The translations under genes and the position numbers were made by a program. Source: Ephemerocybe angulata (Eukaryota > Basidiomycota > Agaricomycetes > Agaricales > Psathyrellaceae). Taken from it: a DNA stretch of 64,000 nt. Shown piece after piece: positions 25,705 to 37,295 of the stretch (the first letter of the stretch is position 1; the number at the start of each line of letters is the position of its first letter). The notes below the pieces were generated by a model, which searched no databases, had not been told where the DNA came from, and saw only the letters and a program-made list of their open reading frames with translations. The stretch lies in the NCBI GenBank assembly GCA_013368325.1, contig JAACJK010000220.1:1-64000 (forward strand), in the 5' to 3' direction.

Positions 25705-25910
25705 ATGTCCGTTCGCGACAAGGCGCTCGTTGCGAGTTCAACGCGCGCTTAGGTTGGCTGGGGAAGCCGGGCCGCTGTAGTATCAACTCCCGAATGTAAC
25801 ATGCGCAAATACATCTGTGATCGAATTTTTTGATCCCAATAGTTCAGTTGGCTATACGTTCGAATCTCGATAACCCAAACACCTCTCTATCCTTACTTTG
25901 TATCGCTCTA

Positions 25911-28307
25911 ATGGGTCGCCGAGCCAAGAATAAGCAGGGAGCACCCGACGCGCACGAGCTTGATACCCTGATCTCGACCAAGAAGCTCGGAAAGCGGAAA
26001 GCGAACGACGAAGAAAATGATGATGCCTCTGCCTCAAGGAGTGAACGGCCGGCGAAGAAGTCCAAGGACTCGTCGGTCAAGAAGTTGAAGGAGAAAAAAG
26101 GCACAAAAAAGGCGGAGAAAAAGCCGCTGAAGAGCTCGAAGACGAAGAAGGGCAAGAAGAACGACGACTCGGATGAGGGTTGGGAGGATGTGGAGGATGA
26201 TTTTGGGCTCAAGAAGGGCGGTAAGAAGTGAGTACGCTTGGGGCGTCTACGTTTCGTTGTACTGACATTTTTTCTGGGAAATAGCACCACCCTCTTTGCT
26301 GATAGCGATGAGGATGCATTTGCTGGAGACCTCGACGACCTCGACGATGAGTTCGACGAGTGCGTTTCTACTTGTTGCTCATAACTCCTTGAGGCCAACT
26401 AAGTTTCTGCTCAGTGATGAAATTATCCGTGGCCCAGCAGAAGAGCTTATCTTCTCCGACGACGAAGAGGAGGAGGTTGTCTTGAAGGGCAAGACCAAGA
26501 AGTCGAAGCAGGCAGACCGACCAAAGAAAATTATCCCGACCGGAAGCGACGCATCCTCGTCTGACGAGGATTCCGACGATGATGAGCACATTACCATGGA
26601 TAACATGGAGGCCAAGTCGCGGGCATTGGATGCTGCAGCGGCTGCGGAGGCCGAGGCGGATGCCGCGGAAATGGGTGAAGCCGTCGAGGGTGACTTGGAC
26701 GAGGAGTTCGACGGAATGGACGTGGACGAGGATGAGGACGCTGAGGAGTTCCATCTTCCGACGGCTGAGGAGCGGGAGGCAGAAAAGGCTGTCGGTGGAC
26801 CTGAACTCCACGCTTTACAACGCAGACTGCGCGAGGTCGTTCGCGTACTTGGTAACTTTAAAAAGCGGGCTGAAGCTGGACGGTATGTGGTTTTCGTTTC
26901 TACTGCGTGCCTCCACAAAATATTGACGCGCTCCACCTCATCTTACAGGTCAAGATCCGAGTATATTGAGACCCTCATTGCGGACATTGGCAACTACTAT
27001 GGCTACAATGAATACCTTACCGAAAAGCTGTTCTATCTCTTCCCCGTCGCCGAGGTATGCATCTCCCGTCTCTCTCTGAACCTCAAAGCTAAATAGAGAC
27101 TAGGCTATCGAATTCTTCGAAGCTAACGAAGTCGCTCGTCCTGTCACTATCCGAACAAACACACTCCGGACAAGACGACGTGAGCTTGCGCAAATCCTGG
27201 TCAACCGTGGTGTTAACCTCGAACCCATCGGCAAGTGGACGAAGGAAGGCTTGCAGGTGTTCGAGAGTAGCGTCCCCATCGGTGCAACCCCAGAATACCT
27301 CGCTGGGCACTACATGCTCCAAGCCGCCTCGTCGTTCCTGCCTGTCATTGCCCTTGGTCCCCAGCCCAACGAGCGTGTTCTGGATATGGCTTCTGCCCCT
27401 GGTGGAAAGACGACACATATGGCTGCCTTGATGCAAAACACCGGTGTTATCTTCGCCAACGACGCGAACAAGGCGAGAACAAAGAGTCTGACCGCCAACG
27501 TACATCGTCTTGGATGCAAGAACGTCGTCGTCTGCTCCTATGACGGACGGGAGTTCCCCAAGGTGATGGGTGGCTTCGACCGTATCCTCCTCGACGCGCC
27601 TTGCAGTGGAACTGGTGTTATCAGCAAGGATTCCAGTGTCAAGGTCAACAAGTCTGACCGTGACTTCACCCTCCTCTCCCACCTCCAGAAGCAGCTCATC
27701 CTCTGCGCCATCGACAGCATCAACCCCGACTCGAAGACCGGAGGCTACTTCGTCTACTCGACGTGTTCAGTCACTGTCGAGGAGAACGAGGGTGTCGTCG
27801 ACTATGCTTTGAAGAAGCGACCAAACGTCAAGCTTGTTGAGACCGGCCTGTCGTTTGGACGTGAGGGTTTCACCCAGTATCGTGGCAAGACCTTCCACCC
27901 GAGTGTGCACATGACTAGGAGGTTCTACCCCCATGTACATAACATGGACGGTTTCTTCGTTGCGAAGTTCAAGGTCGAGAGGAGGAAGAAACAGAACAAG
28001 GACGATGACGATGAGAAGGACCTCCCGGTACTGACCAACGCGAAGGGCGAGCTCGCAGAGACGGAAGAGGAGGCTGCTGCTCCTGAAAGCCTTGGCTTTG
28101 ATGATGAAGAAGATAAGAAGTACATTGAGGGTGAGCGTTTCGTGCCATCTCACTGGGATGATGTTATCTTACGCTATTTACTTCTCAGATGGCAAGCGCT
28201 GGAGGATGAGGAACAAGAAGGGTATCCGACCTCCCCCTGCTGGCGGCATCACACACCACAAAAAGGCGCCCGTAGCAGAATCAGCGGAGGCAACAGTGGA
28301 AGCTTGA
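25911..28307 (+). CDS. NOP2: 25S rRNA m5C methyltransferase Nop2
   Basis: Nucleolar SAM-dependent cytosine-C5 methyltransferase of the RsmB/Nol1 family that modifies 25S rRNA and is needed for 60S assembly. The N-terminal third (MGRRAKNKQGAP) is Lys-rich then strongly acidic (DDLDDEFD, FSDDEEEEVV), typical of Nop2. The PUA-like/N1 helical part (YIETLIADIGNYYGYNEYLT, VARPVTIRTNTLRTRRREL) precedes the catalytic domain: SAM motif VLDMASAPGGKTTHMAALM, motif IV DRILLDAPCSGTGVISKD with one catalytic Cys, and motif VI GGYFVYSTCSVTVEENE with the second Cys. C-terminal YPHVHNMDGFFVAKFKV is followed by a basic tail ending EATVEA. Introns are short and frame-preserving. Intact. Confidence 0.96.
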
Positions 28308-29328
28308 GCTCGGTTTCATCTTCTTCTCAACCATCTACTACTACTAATACCTTTATCACTTGCACTGTCATCCTGTCTTGTTCTCATCGGATTCTCCTGC
28401 TAAGGCACTGCGTTCTTCGATGTCTCCTCCATCAATTCAAAAAGGGATGTGTCTATCCATACTTATCCTACCACTCCTATCAATGCCTGAGTGAACATAC
28501 GTCGGCTGGAAGAGTTTATTCGGGCGCTCTTCCTCACGAGAAGCATCTATTCGAATTCGCACATTCCAGTGGCCCAAGGCGTTATTTTAAACGCGCTAAA
28601 CATCGTAACGTTACAACCCAATAACTGATAGTCAAACTGATATCTATCGTGCTTGATGTGTTCGGAGAGTTGGATATCCACACATACTTCGTCGGAGGAA
28701 ACTGTTCGGGCAACTCTCGGAAGGTTGTCGCTACGGCGGGCTCTTTAGCGCTTACGGGCAGGAAGCTGCAGGAAGGCTTCTGCGTGCAACTCTGGAGGTT
28801 CTCATTTGAATGACATGCATCACGATCACCGCGCTAGAAGATCACGGACGATGCTGGAGACTCGGAAGCAAGCTGGTGTTCTCAAATATCGGCCAGCTGC
28901 CATCCGAACTCTCCTCAAAAATATTTCCGACGAGGGGCAAGACCGCCTGGCTCCATAAGATCGTGTATTTATGCATGTCCAGGGCCGAAGGTCTCTCAAT
29001 CTTGCCCTAGTTTCTCGTGAGCGGCAAATGACAACCAAACATGATAAGGGAGATCATGAGATACTCGTATGCGGACCATGAGCGCGCAGTCAAATGCAAG
29101 TAGACGTGTATGGTATATCTACTACAAGTTATGACCAAGGTATGACGCCCAAGAAGGGCTCGAAAGGACTAGATGGGTATTAATAAGTATAAGGTCCGCA
29201 ATTACAAAAGGTATGATACAAGAATCAATGGCTACAATGTCGAGGTCAGGCAGTGTGGTGGGGTAACAGTAACGTAGTCCGAAGGTCAGAGGTCGTCAGA
29301 AGGTCATGGAGTCGTCATTCAAATACAT
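28308..29328. other. Gene-poor kilobase with a weak F-box-like relic
   Basis: Between the NOP2 stop and the PalI-like stop (convergent 3' ends), more than two 3' UTRs need. On the plus strand at about 28875-28920 the translation NIGQLPSELSSKIF resembles the start of an F-box, but the frame closes soon after and no leucine-rich or other partner domain is visible. Otherwise nothing recognisable on either strand. Confidence 0.35.
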
Positions 29329-30357
29329 TTAATAGGTTGCGGCGGTGTTGGTACGCCTGAAATCGCGATGACGATTAGTATTTTGTAGGACAGGGAGGGC
29401 CAAGAGAAACATGGACGGACCTTCGTCGGTGTCCACCAAATCCGCAGATACCGCACATAGCGCCGATAAGCGCGAGCCAGAGAGCAACCATAGCAGCGAG
29501 CGTCATCCAAACCTAAAAGCGCGAGCCAGAAGAGGAAGTAAAAGGATGGACTATTAGTTCATGTTAGTCATGTGTTTAAGGAATGCAAATACACACCCCA
29601 TTGCCCCAGGTCATGTTAACAGCACCGCCTGCGTCATCCCGGAGACGTCTGCGGACGATCGCAACAATGACGATGTTACCAACGAAGGCGGCTGTGGCAG
29701 CTAGGGCGGCGAGCACGCCCACACCGAAAGTGAGGAAGGAGGGCAGCCTGGCAGTTCCATTGGCTCCTTTCCGGAGCATGAACAAGGAGAAAAAGAATGC
29801 AATGAAGGCTAAGCCAGTGGCTATTCAAACACGGAGGTAAGACACAAGGACACGGGCGTTTAGTGGGTACCTTAACTTACCGATAGGGTTGAGGATGAAG
29901 ACGGCAGTCGTCACGCGCCCGATAACGTCTGTGATTCCGCTCGTGCCCCTGAAAGAAATGAAAGGATAACGCGTTGGTTGAGCCATGCGAGCGGAGAAGG
30001 TTGATATGAAGAACCTACAGGACTCTCGAGACGTTGGAATCTAAAGTGTAACCAAGACGCGGTTTGGAGCAGCGACCATTGCTAGTCTTGTCAACGCCGA
30101 GGATGCTGGAGTCAAATGCGATGAGTTCCGCGTCTCGTCGATAAAATGAGGGTGCCCTACGTTGTGGAAAGGTCCGAAATGCAATACCCAAAGACACCAA
30201 AGTTGATTCCTCCTTTGCCGGAGGCGCCGGTGGTACCTACGCTTGCAGATAAACGGAAAAGGTAGATGGGATCTATAATTGGTGCAGAGAGGGTGACGAG
30301 GAGGAGCAGCACAAAGGCTGAGAAGAAGAGGAACGGCGCGAAGTTTGCGAGGAACAT
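29329..30357 (-). CDS. PalI/Rim9 (SUR7-type) four-helix membrane protein
   Basis: Member of the SUR7/PalI family. PalI/Rim9 supports the plasma-membrane pH sensor PalH/Rim21; other members sit in eisosomes. ATG 30357 starts MFLANFAPFLFFSAFVLLLL (helix 1, signal-anchor-like), followed by the extracellular GxWxxC-like motif NFGVFGYCISDL, VLGVDKTSN and LGYTLDSNVSRVL. Next come helices AVFILNPIATG and a second part, then LTFGVGVLAALAATAAFVGN (helix 3, with a basic RRRLRDD loop) and LAAMVALWLALIGAMCGI (helix 4). The short tail is basic (GGHRRRR) and ends NTAATY-stop via a last intron with acceptor TTTCAG. It lacks the long Pro-rich tail of classical PalI, so eisosomal SUR7-like is a fair alternative. 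Confidence 0.8.
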
Positions 30358-31324
30358 GGCGCTGCTGCTGCTGGGGGAGAGAGGAATAAAGGATGCCTTG
30401 AGGCTGTAGAGGTACGCATCGCTCTGCCTTTATTTCGATTCGAGTTGGAGGCAATCGTCATAGTGGGGTGTCCGTGTCCTTTTTGTGACATGTGTGAAGG
30501 GAGCTTTGAATGACGAAATGGAAACCTTAATATGGTTTGGTAGCGCGCCAAGAATACGCACCAGACTTGGCGAAGAACGGGCAGACTCCCACGAGCCGAA
30601 AAGAATGGCGAGTTTATAGAACGCGCTCTGGAGAGTCGAGAAGTCTGGAACTGAACAAATGAGAATTCGGAAAGGGCATCAGGCCACACGTTATGTTTTC
30701 TAGGCGCGTGGGAGAGCGCGAGGAAGGCTTCCAAGTTCCTTTGCGTTCCCTCGCCTTCCTTTTTACACGTGAAGTGCGAAAGCGGCCGAGCGGGCAGGTG
30801 GAGGAGGAGCGCGGATGCGTGCAGCGAAAATACATAAGAATGCAGGCGAGTTTGCGGACTCCGATGGCGACAGTCTCAAAGGGCGAGTGATGGCATCTCG
30901 GTTGCTGAACGGAAAAGATGGTCCAGCAGCAAGCGCGATAACGGTGCGCCTCCTGAGCGAAAAAGACGTGTCCAGAGGCAGATATTCGCCAGAAAACGAG
31001 ACAGACAATGGGCCGTGGCTGGCAGTGGACTCTGTGGTGAATGTGAGAAGGGAGGGACGATCAGGGGCTCGGGAGCGAGGGAGAAATGTTTGGCGAGACC
31101 CTTTCAGGGCTCGGACCAAACAAGCAGCAAACATGGTGGCAAATAAAAAGGAAGTCCCAAAAGCGATGTTCTCTCTATCCCTTCTTTCTAATTTTCCTCT
31201 GGGCTTCTGCTGCGTCGCACGCACCTTCAATCTCTTCTTAATATCCCTTTCTATTTGTACGTCCAGGGCTCTCTCCTCCTCCTGCCCAACTCACACGACG
31301 CGTCTTTAGCGCTCACGAGCAATA
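30358..31324. other. Divergent intergenic region, no gene seen
   Basis: About 970 bp separating the PalI-like start from the next plus-strand start. Two long open frames occupy the same bases on opposite strands (about 30763-31309); both are Arg/Ser-rich with no domain, so neither is called. Confidence 0.5.
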
Positions 31325-32332
31325 ATGTCTGCCCCCGAAACCGCCGCTGCTATCGTCCCTGCCCCCGTCGTCGAGGAGTCCAAGCCCGTCGAGGCTGAGG
31401 TCGCCCCCGCCGCCGCTGAGGCCACCCCCGAAGTCGCAAAGGTCGAGCCTACCCCAGTGCGTATTCTCACATGATGACTCATCCCTTCAACCGTCTTATG
31501 CCCTCGTCAGGAGGTCGCCGCTGAGGAGCCCAAGGTCGAGGCTGAGGCCGCTGAGGCCGCCGCCCCTGCCGAGACTGCCGCTGTTGCTGAGGAAGTGAAG
31601 GAGGAGGCCAAGCCCGTACGTGTCATTGGCTCCCTTCCGCGTCGTCCCACTCACCCAGATCGTCGCTTAGGCTGAGGCCGAGGCCAAGAAGGAGAAGGAG
31701 GACCGCCCCAAGAGCCCCGGCTTCTTGTCCAAGCTCCTCGCCCCCTTCAAGGGCGAGAAGAAGCCCAAGGCCCCCAAGAGCCCTAAGAAGGAAAAGAAGG
31801 AGGAGGAGGCCGTCGCTCCTGCCACCGAGGAGACTGCCGCCGAGGAACCTGCCGCCGAGGCCCCCGTTGCCGAGGCCGTTGCTGAGGTCGAGGCTGCCGA
31901 GCCCGTCAAGGAGACCGAGACTGCTGCTCCCGCTGAGGCCGCTGCACCCGTCGAGGAGGAGAAGGTGCGTGGCATTCTCTTATCTCCCGCGACCTGGCTT
32001 TACTAACTGCTTTCTCGTAGAAGGAGGAGGAGAAGAAGGAGGAGGTCAAGAAGGAAGAGAAGAAGCCCTCCAAGGCCGTCAAGGTTGGCCGCCGTCTCTC
32101 AGCCCGCGTCGGTGACTTGTTCAAGTCCAAGCCCAAGGCTGAGGTGTCTGCCCCCGCCAAGGTTGACGAGCACCCTCCCAAGATTGAGGAGCCCACCCCC
32201 GTCGCTCCCCTTGAGAACCCGGCTGAGGGTGAGGAGGCCCCCAAGACTGAGGAGGTCAAGGCTGAGGAGCCTGCCAAGCCCGTCGAGGCTGCACCAGCTG
32301 CTGCTGCCGTTGTCCCGGCCGCTGCTGCATAA
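31325..32332 (+). CDS. Glu/Ala/Lys-rich low-complexity protein
   Basis: Not recognised by domain. Starts MSAPETAAAIVPAPVVEESK (ATAATG context after a pyrimidine-rich leader) and ends in an Ala-rich tail (VPAAAA). Four exons, with introns after PTP, after KPA-type and EEEK-type segments, all in frame. The composition is almost wholly Ala, Glu, Pro, Val and Lys, with two basic islands: KSPGFLSKLLAPFKGEKKPK and VGRRLSARVGDLFKSKPKAE. The islands are amphipathic (Leu, Phe and Val on one face) and could bind membranes or acidic partners. Codon use is very strongly biased to C/G-ending triplets, which in fungi often means high expression. The repeated EEP/EAP units suggest a filament-like or surface-adsorbed disordered protein, but no function can be assigned. 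Confidence 0.8.
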
Positions 32333-32745
32333 GTGCCTATTCCCCCTCGACGCTGCACGACTATCACGAGCACCAGTATACCTTCTTTTCCGCCTTGTCT
32401 GTCTTTTGCATCGTTACCCCTTTCTCGTGGATCGCTGACATCTTCACTATCTGCGTACTTTCGGTCTTTTGCTACGCTTGGATTGCTTCTTTTTATTCCC
32501 TTGATGATCATTACGACCTAGCCACATTTTTCATACTTAATACGCGGCCCATTCATACCCATATTGCTTTCTGGGACGTGCTCCATGTCATTAGGTTCCC
32601 TTTGTAATCACTTTCATCTCTTTTTTTTGCACACCACGCTTGGTGAATCGATTCGTTGAACCCCGACAAAGCTCTATCCCAATTTGGCAACCTGAGTCAC
32701 GGCCGGCTTTCATTGCACTGGCGGTTGTTTCCTTCCTCTGCTCCT
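32333..32745. other. Intergenic, no gene seen
   Basis: About 410 bp of T-rich sequence, likely the 3' UTR of the preceding gene plus the promoter of GCD6. Nothing else recognised. Confidence 0.5.
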
Positions 32746-35540
32746 ATGGCGTCCAAGAATGCTGCCTCTGGCAAAGAGAAACTCATCGATGAGGAACAAG
32801 AGATTCTGCAGGCTGTCGTCCTAGCAGACAGTTGGAACAGGCGTTTCCGTCCTCTGACCACGAAAAAACCGAGGGTTGGTACCGCCGCACACGTTATGAT
32901 CGCACAACCAATCTAATCGGTGTTGTAGTGTCTCCTGCCCATCTGCAATGCCCCCTTGCTTGACTGGACATTCGAGAGTCTCGCTCTTGCAGGCGTGCAG
33001 GAGGTCTTTGTTATCTGCCGCTCCTACTCGGAACAAATCAAGGACGCGATCAAGTAGGCGTTCATTCACTTTTACTTCACGCGCACTGGCTCCCTCTCCG
33101 AGGACCGCAGCTGGATCGCATCTCATCTCGTTTCCTTGTACACAGGAAATCGAAATGGTCGAGGACAGGCTCGGGCATGAAGATCGTCCCCATTATGACG
33201 GCGAAGGAAACGTACTCGGCCGGAGACGCGATGCGCGACATCTATACGAGGGGGCTCGTGACAGGGGACTTTATCCTCGTCCAGGGGGACTTGGTCAGCA
33301 ACATCCAGATTGACGAGGTCGTGCGGGTGCACAAGGAGAGGCGGAAGACGAATAAGGATGCTATCCTGACGATGGTAGTGAAGGAGGCTGGGGTGCAGCA
33401 TAGAACCAGGTCTGTCTACCTTTCTATTCTTTTGTCCTTGGGGGATCTACGGTACAAGTTCTTCAGATCGTCTGTGCTAACAAATACCTTGCCAACCCCT
33501 TTGCTGCAGATCCCGAGGTGACTCTCCCATCTTCGTCGTCGATAGCGAGACTTCGGAATGTTTGCACTACGAGCCCTCGTTCGCGTTTCCTAAAAAGCAG
33601 CATGCGAACATACCTCGGGAGGTCCTTGCGGAACACAAGGAGGTCGAGATTCGTTACGACCTCATTGATTGTGGCATAGATGTCTGCTCATTTGAGGTGC
33701 GTTTCTGCCGTTCACTTGCGGTGACCTCGGTGCTGTGGTTATCCACTACAGTATTGTTGGGCTGTTCGCTGGTGATAGTTCTGATTCTGTTGTTCTGCTG
33801 CAGGTCCCATCTCTGTTCCAAGATAACTTTGATTACCTTGATATGCGACGTGACTTTGTGCACGGAGTCCTTACTTCCGACTTGCTGATGAAAAACATCC
33901 ACGTTTTTGTTGCAAAGGACGGCTATGCTGCCCGAGTGCAGGATACGCGGAGCTACGAGTCCATCAGGTGTGCTATCTACCTGCCTTCGACCATCCACCA
34001 TCCAAAGCTAACGAACACCACAGCAAAGATATCCTGTCAAGATGGACTTTCCCCCTCGTCCCGGATGACAACTACCCCGGGAGCGAGCGCTACCAACACA
34101 CAGGCGGTAACCAATACGTCGCCAAAACACACCCCGCGACCATCTCCCGCACTGCTAAAATCGGGCGCAACACGCTCATCGGGTCGTCCACCCGCATCCA
34201 CGACAACGCAGAGATTATCGGCTCCGTCGTCGGGCCCAACTGCACCATCGGGGCGGGCAGCGTCATCGAAAATGCGTACATCTTCGAAGGTACGACGGTG
34301 GGCGCGGAGTGCCGCGTTACGAGGAGCATTGTAGGAAGCGGGGTGGAGATCAGGGATGGGAGCACAGTTGAACGGGGATCATTGATTGGGGATGGGGTGG
34401 TTATTGGGCCTGGAGCGAAGCTGAAGCCGTTTGAGAGGTTGAGCGTGCCTTGGAAGGCGCCTGCGAGCACGGCGGGTAGTGATGAAGATGACGATGAGGA
34501 TTCTGATATCGAGGATATCGAAGCTAGTGCGTTTCTCAACTCTGTTCAGGAGACTGGACTGATGGTTCTTTGGTTCCTGTAGGTCAGGATACAGTGGACA
34601 AAGCTTCGCTTGGGCCAGAGTCGAATGCTGTTGTGTGGATTGACAAACCACCTGAGGACGACGATCTTGACAGTCCTGAAAACTACAACAATCTGAAGTA
34701 TATGAGGCTTGGTACGATCATTCTTCCTTTTTGAGACAAAACCAAGTACTTATGGTGACCGTGTAGGCGAAGATGATGTCACTTTAGATGTCCACCACTC
34801 AGACAAGGACACAGAGTCTGTCGTGTCAGAGGAGCAGCAGCTGCAAGACAGCTCGGACGAGGAGGACAACTACGACGATCATACTGACGCAGAGTCTGTC
34901 GTGTCCCTGTCAAAAGATACCCAAGGCGGTCTCATGGCCGACAAGGAGTTCCGCTCCGAGGTTAACCAATCGCTCGAGCGTGCCTTTGCGGAAGGACACT
35001 CGGTGGATAATGCGGCTGTCGAGCTTAAGACGCTACGCATGGCGAGCAACGTTCCCCTCATCCGGGTTAAGGAGGCCGTCGTAGCTGCTATCGTCGAGAA
35101 GATTCCGGTCCTCGAAGGTGCGGCTGAACAGCGGATGGAAGTTAACAAGACGATTGCGCGATGGGGGCAGTTGATTAACAGGATTGGAGGGGTGGACCCG
35201 GTGGAGACCATCAGTCTTCTGCAGGTAAGACTATCTCTGATGTTTCGTGTTGCGGCGAGCGGGCACTGATCAGGTTGAACAGAGACACATCTCTACTTCA
35301 GCACGGATGTCACTCTTTGGACAAATTCTGGCCGCATTTTACCAGACGGACGTTGTCGAGGAGGATGACATCCGAGCATGGCATTCGCTGTCGACCTCCC
35401 AAGGCATCGACTTGCCTTTGGGGGAGGAGAGAGAGAATATGGGCAAGGCTTGGATCGTTGGAGCTCATATGATCCATCAACTAGACCAGCAGAGCGATTC
35501 GGAAGAGGAGGGAAGCGACGAAGACGAGGAGAGCGATTAA
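32746..35540 (+). CDS. GCD6: Translation initiation factor eIF2B epsilon (catalytic GEF subunit)
   Basis: Catalytic subunit of the eIF2 guanine-nucleotide exchange factor. From ATG 32746: MASKNAASGKEKLIDEEQ; the nucleotidyltransferase-like domain follows (LQAVVLADSWNRRFRPLT, PLLDWTFESLALAGVQEVFV, GDFILVQGDLVSNI). A left-handed beta-helix of hexapeptide repeats lies at about 34150-34420 (IGRNTLIGSSTRIHDNAEII, VVGPNCTIGAGSVIENAYIF, SLIGDGVVIGPGAKL). After an acidic linker (DEDDDEDSDIEDIEAS) comes the C-terminal HEAT-like W2 domain that carries exchange activity (ELKTLRMASNVPLIRVKEAV, MSLFGQILAAFYQTDVVEED, MGKAWIVGAHMIHQLDQ), ending in the acidic stretch DSEEEGSDEDEESD that contacts eIF2-beta. 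Introns are frame-preserving; intact. Confidence 0.95.
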
Positions 35541-35711
35541 ATGTCAAATTGAGAAACAATTACATAAATGTCTGTGTAGAGTACAATGTGCGTTTGACTA
35601 TATTGTAGCACATAAGACGGGGCAGTCGTGAAAGCATGTCCGAGCGTAATATCGTAACAGAAGATGGTACATGGCAGCTTGAGGTCGTTCCAGAGGTGAT
35701 AGTATGTCTCA

Positions 35712-36109
35712 TCAATACTTTAGAATGATGTAGAGAGCTGTTGAGTAGGGCTATTAGAGCGGGAAGTGTGCCGTGTAGCCAGGGGGACTTGCCATGAATG
35801 ATTCCAGGGCTAGAAAGGCTGTTTCAGTGTCGTGTTTAAGAGATAGGGGAGGTTAGGAAGCTTACATATAACCCAAGCACGTCAGGAGAATGTTGATTAA
35901 CTATGAGGGAGTATGGCGTTAGAACAAGACTTTTAGAGGAGGAGGAGAGAGCAACGAACAAGATCAGCGCCGCAGCCTCGCTCGAGGAATACACCCAGAG
36001 GGGGGAGGAGAATGGCGAAGATAATCTGCAGGAACGACAATCAGCCAGGGACCAGGAGCGGGGAGTACAAAAAACCGACTTTGCAAATGTCTGAAGCAGT
36101 GAAAGCCAT
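35712..36109 (-). CDS. PMP3: Pmp3 / UPF0057 plasma-membrane proteolipid (57 aa, five exons)
   Basis: Two-helix proteolipid that affects membrane potential and cation tolerance. Five exons were reconstructed: 36080-36109, 35960-36025, 35866-35900, 35793-35809 and 35712-35737, totalling 174 nt. The product starts MAFTASDICKIIFAILLPPL, passes through GVFLERGCGADLLINILLTC and LGYIPGIIHALYIILKY, and stops: the canonical UPF0057 pattern. Exon 4 is only 17 nt. The intron after it has a GC donor (ATG|GCAAGT). The reading frame is correct only with this structure, so a gene finder could easily miss it. It is divergent from the formamidase gene, with 144 bp between start codons. Confidence 0.9.
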
Positions 36110-36253
36110 GGTAGGAAAGGATGTGTGAGCAAGACAATACCTGGGCCCTCGCGCTTATATCGAGATGTCTGCGATGACGTCAGCGGGCCAGCCGGAAGCA
36201 CATCGGCGGCGTATGCGGCCTGACGTACTTCTTGACCCTGGACACACTCCTCC

Positions 36254-37207
36254 ATGGCTGTGGACGCTATTCTGGGCGTGCCCTATACTGCGGCAGCAGA
36301 AGACCCACTGCTCCAATTCGACTGCTATACGAGCTCGGAGGCGGTGGAACAGCCTGCCGCAGGCGCGCTTGTTTTCGTCCACGGAGGCGCTTGGCGATCG
36401 TATGCGATTTCTGCCCATTGTCTCTTCATTTCGCCCTAACCTCGTGTTTCTCTGCCACAAAGGGAAGACAAGGCCGACCACGCGAGTCTAGCAAGACGTC
36501 TGGCTGAAACGACGAAATCCCCTGTCTTGGTCCCGAACTACAGGCTCACCGCGACAAAGCGCACCGAGCACATGTTCCGGCACCCTGGGCACGCTCAAGA
36601 CATCCTCGATTTCCTCAGGTTCCTCGAAACCTGGGCCCTGCCTTCGCAGCCAAAGGGTACTGCTGCGCCGGTCCGGTCTCTAATCCTGATCGGGCATAGC
36701 TGCAGTGCGCATATGCTCGCGTCAATCTTCCTCGACTCCGACCATGTTACCCCCTCCCTCTGCCCACCTCCGCAGCTGCTCAAGGCAGTGAAAGGCATTG
36801 TCATGTCGGAGGGCATCTACGATATCGGTCTTTTGCTCAAGACGTTCCCGAAGTATGCAGACTGGTTTATCGAAGACGCGTTCGGCGTTCGTGACGACGA
36901 CTACGCCCCTTTCGATGTCAGTAAATATGCGTCACGGACTACCACCGGAAGGGACCCCATTTCGTGGCTCGTGCTACATTCAAAGGCCGATACCCTCATT
37001 GATATCCCTCAAAGCCAAAAGATGTACGATCGCCTTATCGAGCTCAACCGGGGCCAGACCGAAGGCCGTATTCTTCACGATTTCGGATCGCTCAAGGATG
37101 AGCACGACGACATTCTTCGCGGAGATGAATACGTCGCCCTGATCAAAGAATTTGTGGGGCACGTTCACGGGTGCACCACGCCACAAGACGCAGCTTCACT
37201 CCCGTAG
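36254..37207 (+). CDS. BNA7: Kynurenine formamidase (alpha/beta hydrolase)
   Basis: Hydrolyses N-formylkynurenine to kynurenine and formate, the second step of tryptophan degradation towards NAD. Two exons (36254-36399 and 36463-37207). Motifs: the oxyanion-hole HGGAW in ALVFVHGGAWRSEDKADH, the nucleophile elbow GHSCSAH with catalytic Ser, VMSEGIYDIGLLL typical of the formamidase group, FIEDAFGVRDDDYAPF, the acid in LVLHSKADTLIDIPQS and the His in LKDEHDDIL. Length is normal. Downstream are kynureninase (convergent, 88 bp between stops) and kynurenine 3-monooxygenase, which supports this substrate over other small esterases. Confidence 0.88.
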
Positions 37208-37295
37208 CTTTGCTAGATATACTCGTGCCGGGTCTGAAAGGTAGAATTCGAAAAGAAAAATACAACGTTTATATCTGCTATGCTAACATTTTCTG

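Noticed and set aside
25840..25875. GTTCGAATCTC next to AGTTCAGTTGG resembling tRNA boxes
   Set aside because: The two boxes are far too close, no cloverleaf can be folded, and the place is the NOP2 leader.
30763..31309. Two long overlapping open frames on opposite strands
   Set aside because: Both are Arg/Ser-rich without domains; at least one must be spurious and neither has a plausible gene structure. Treated as promoter/leader sequence.
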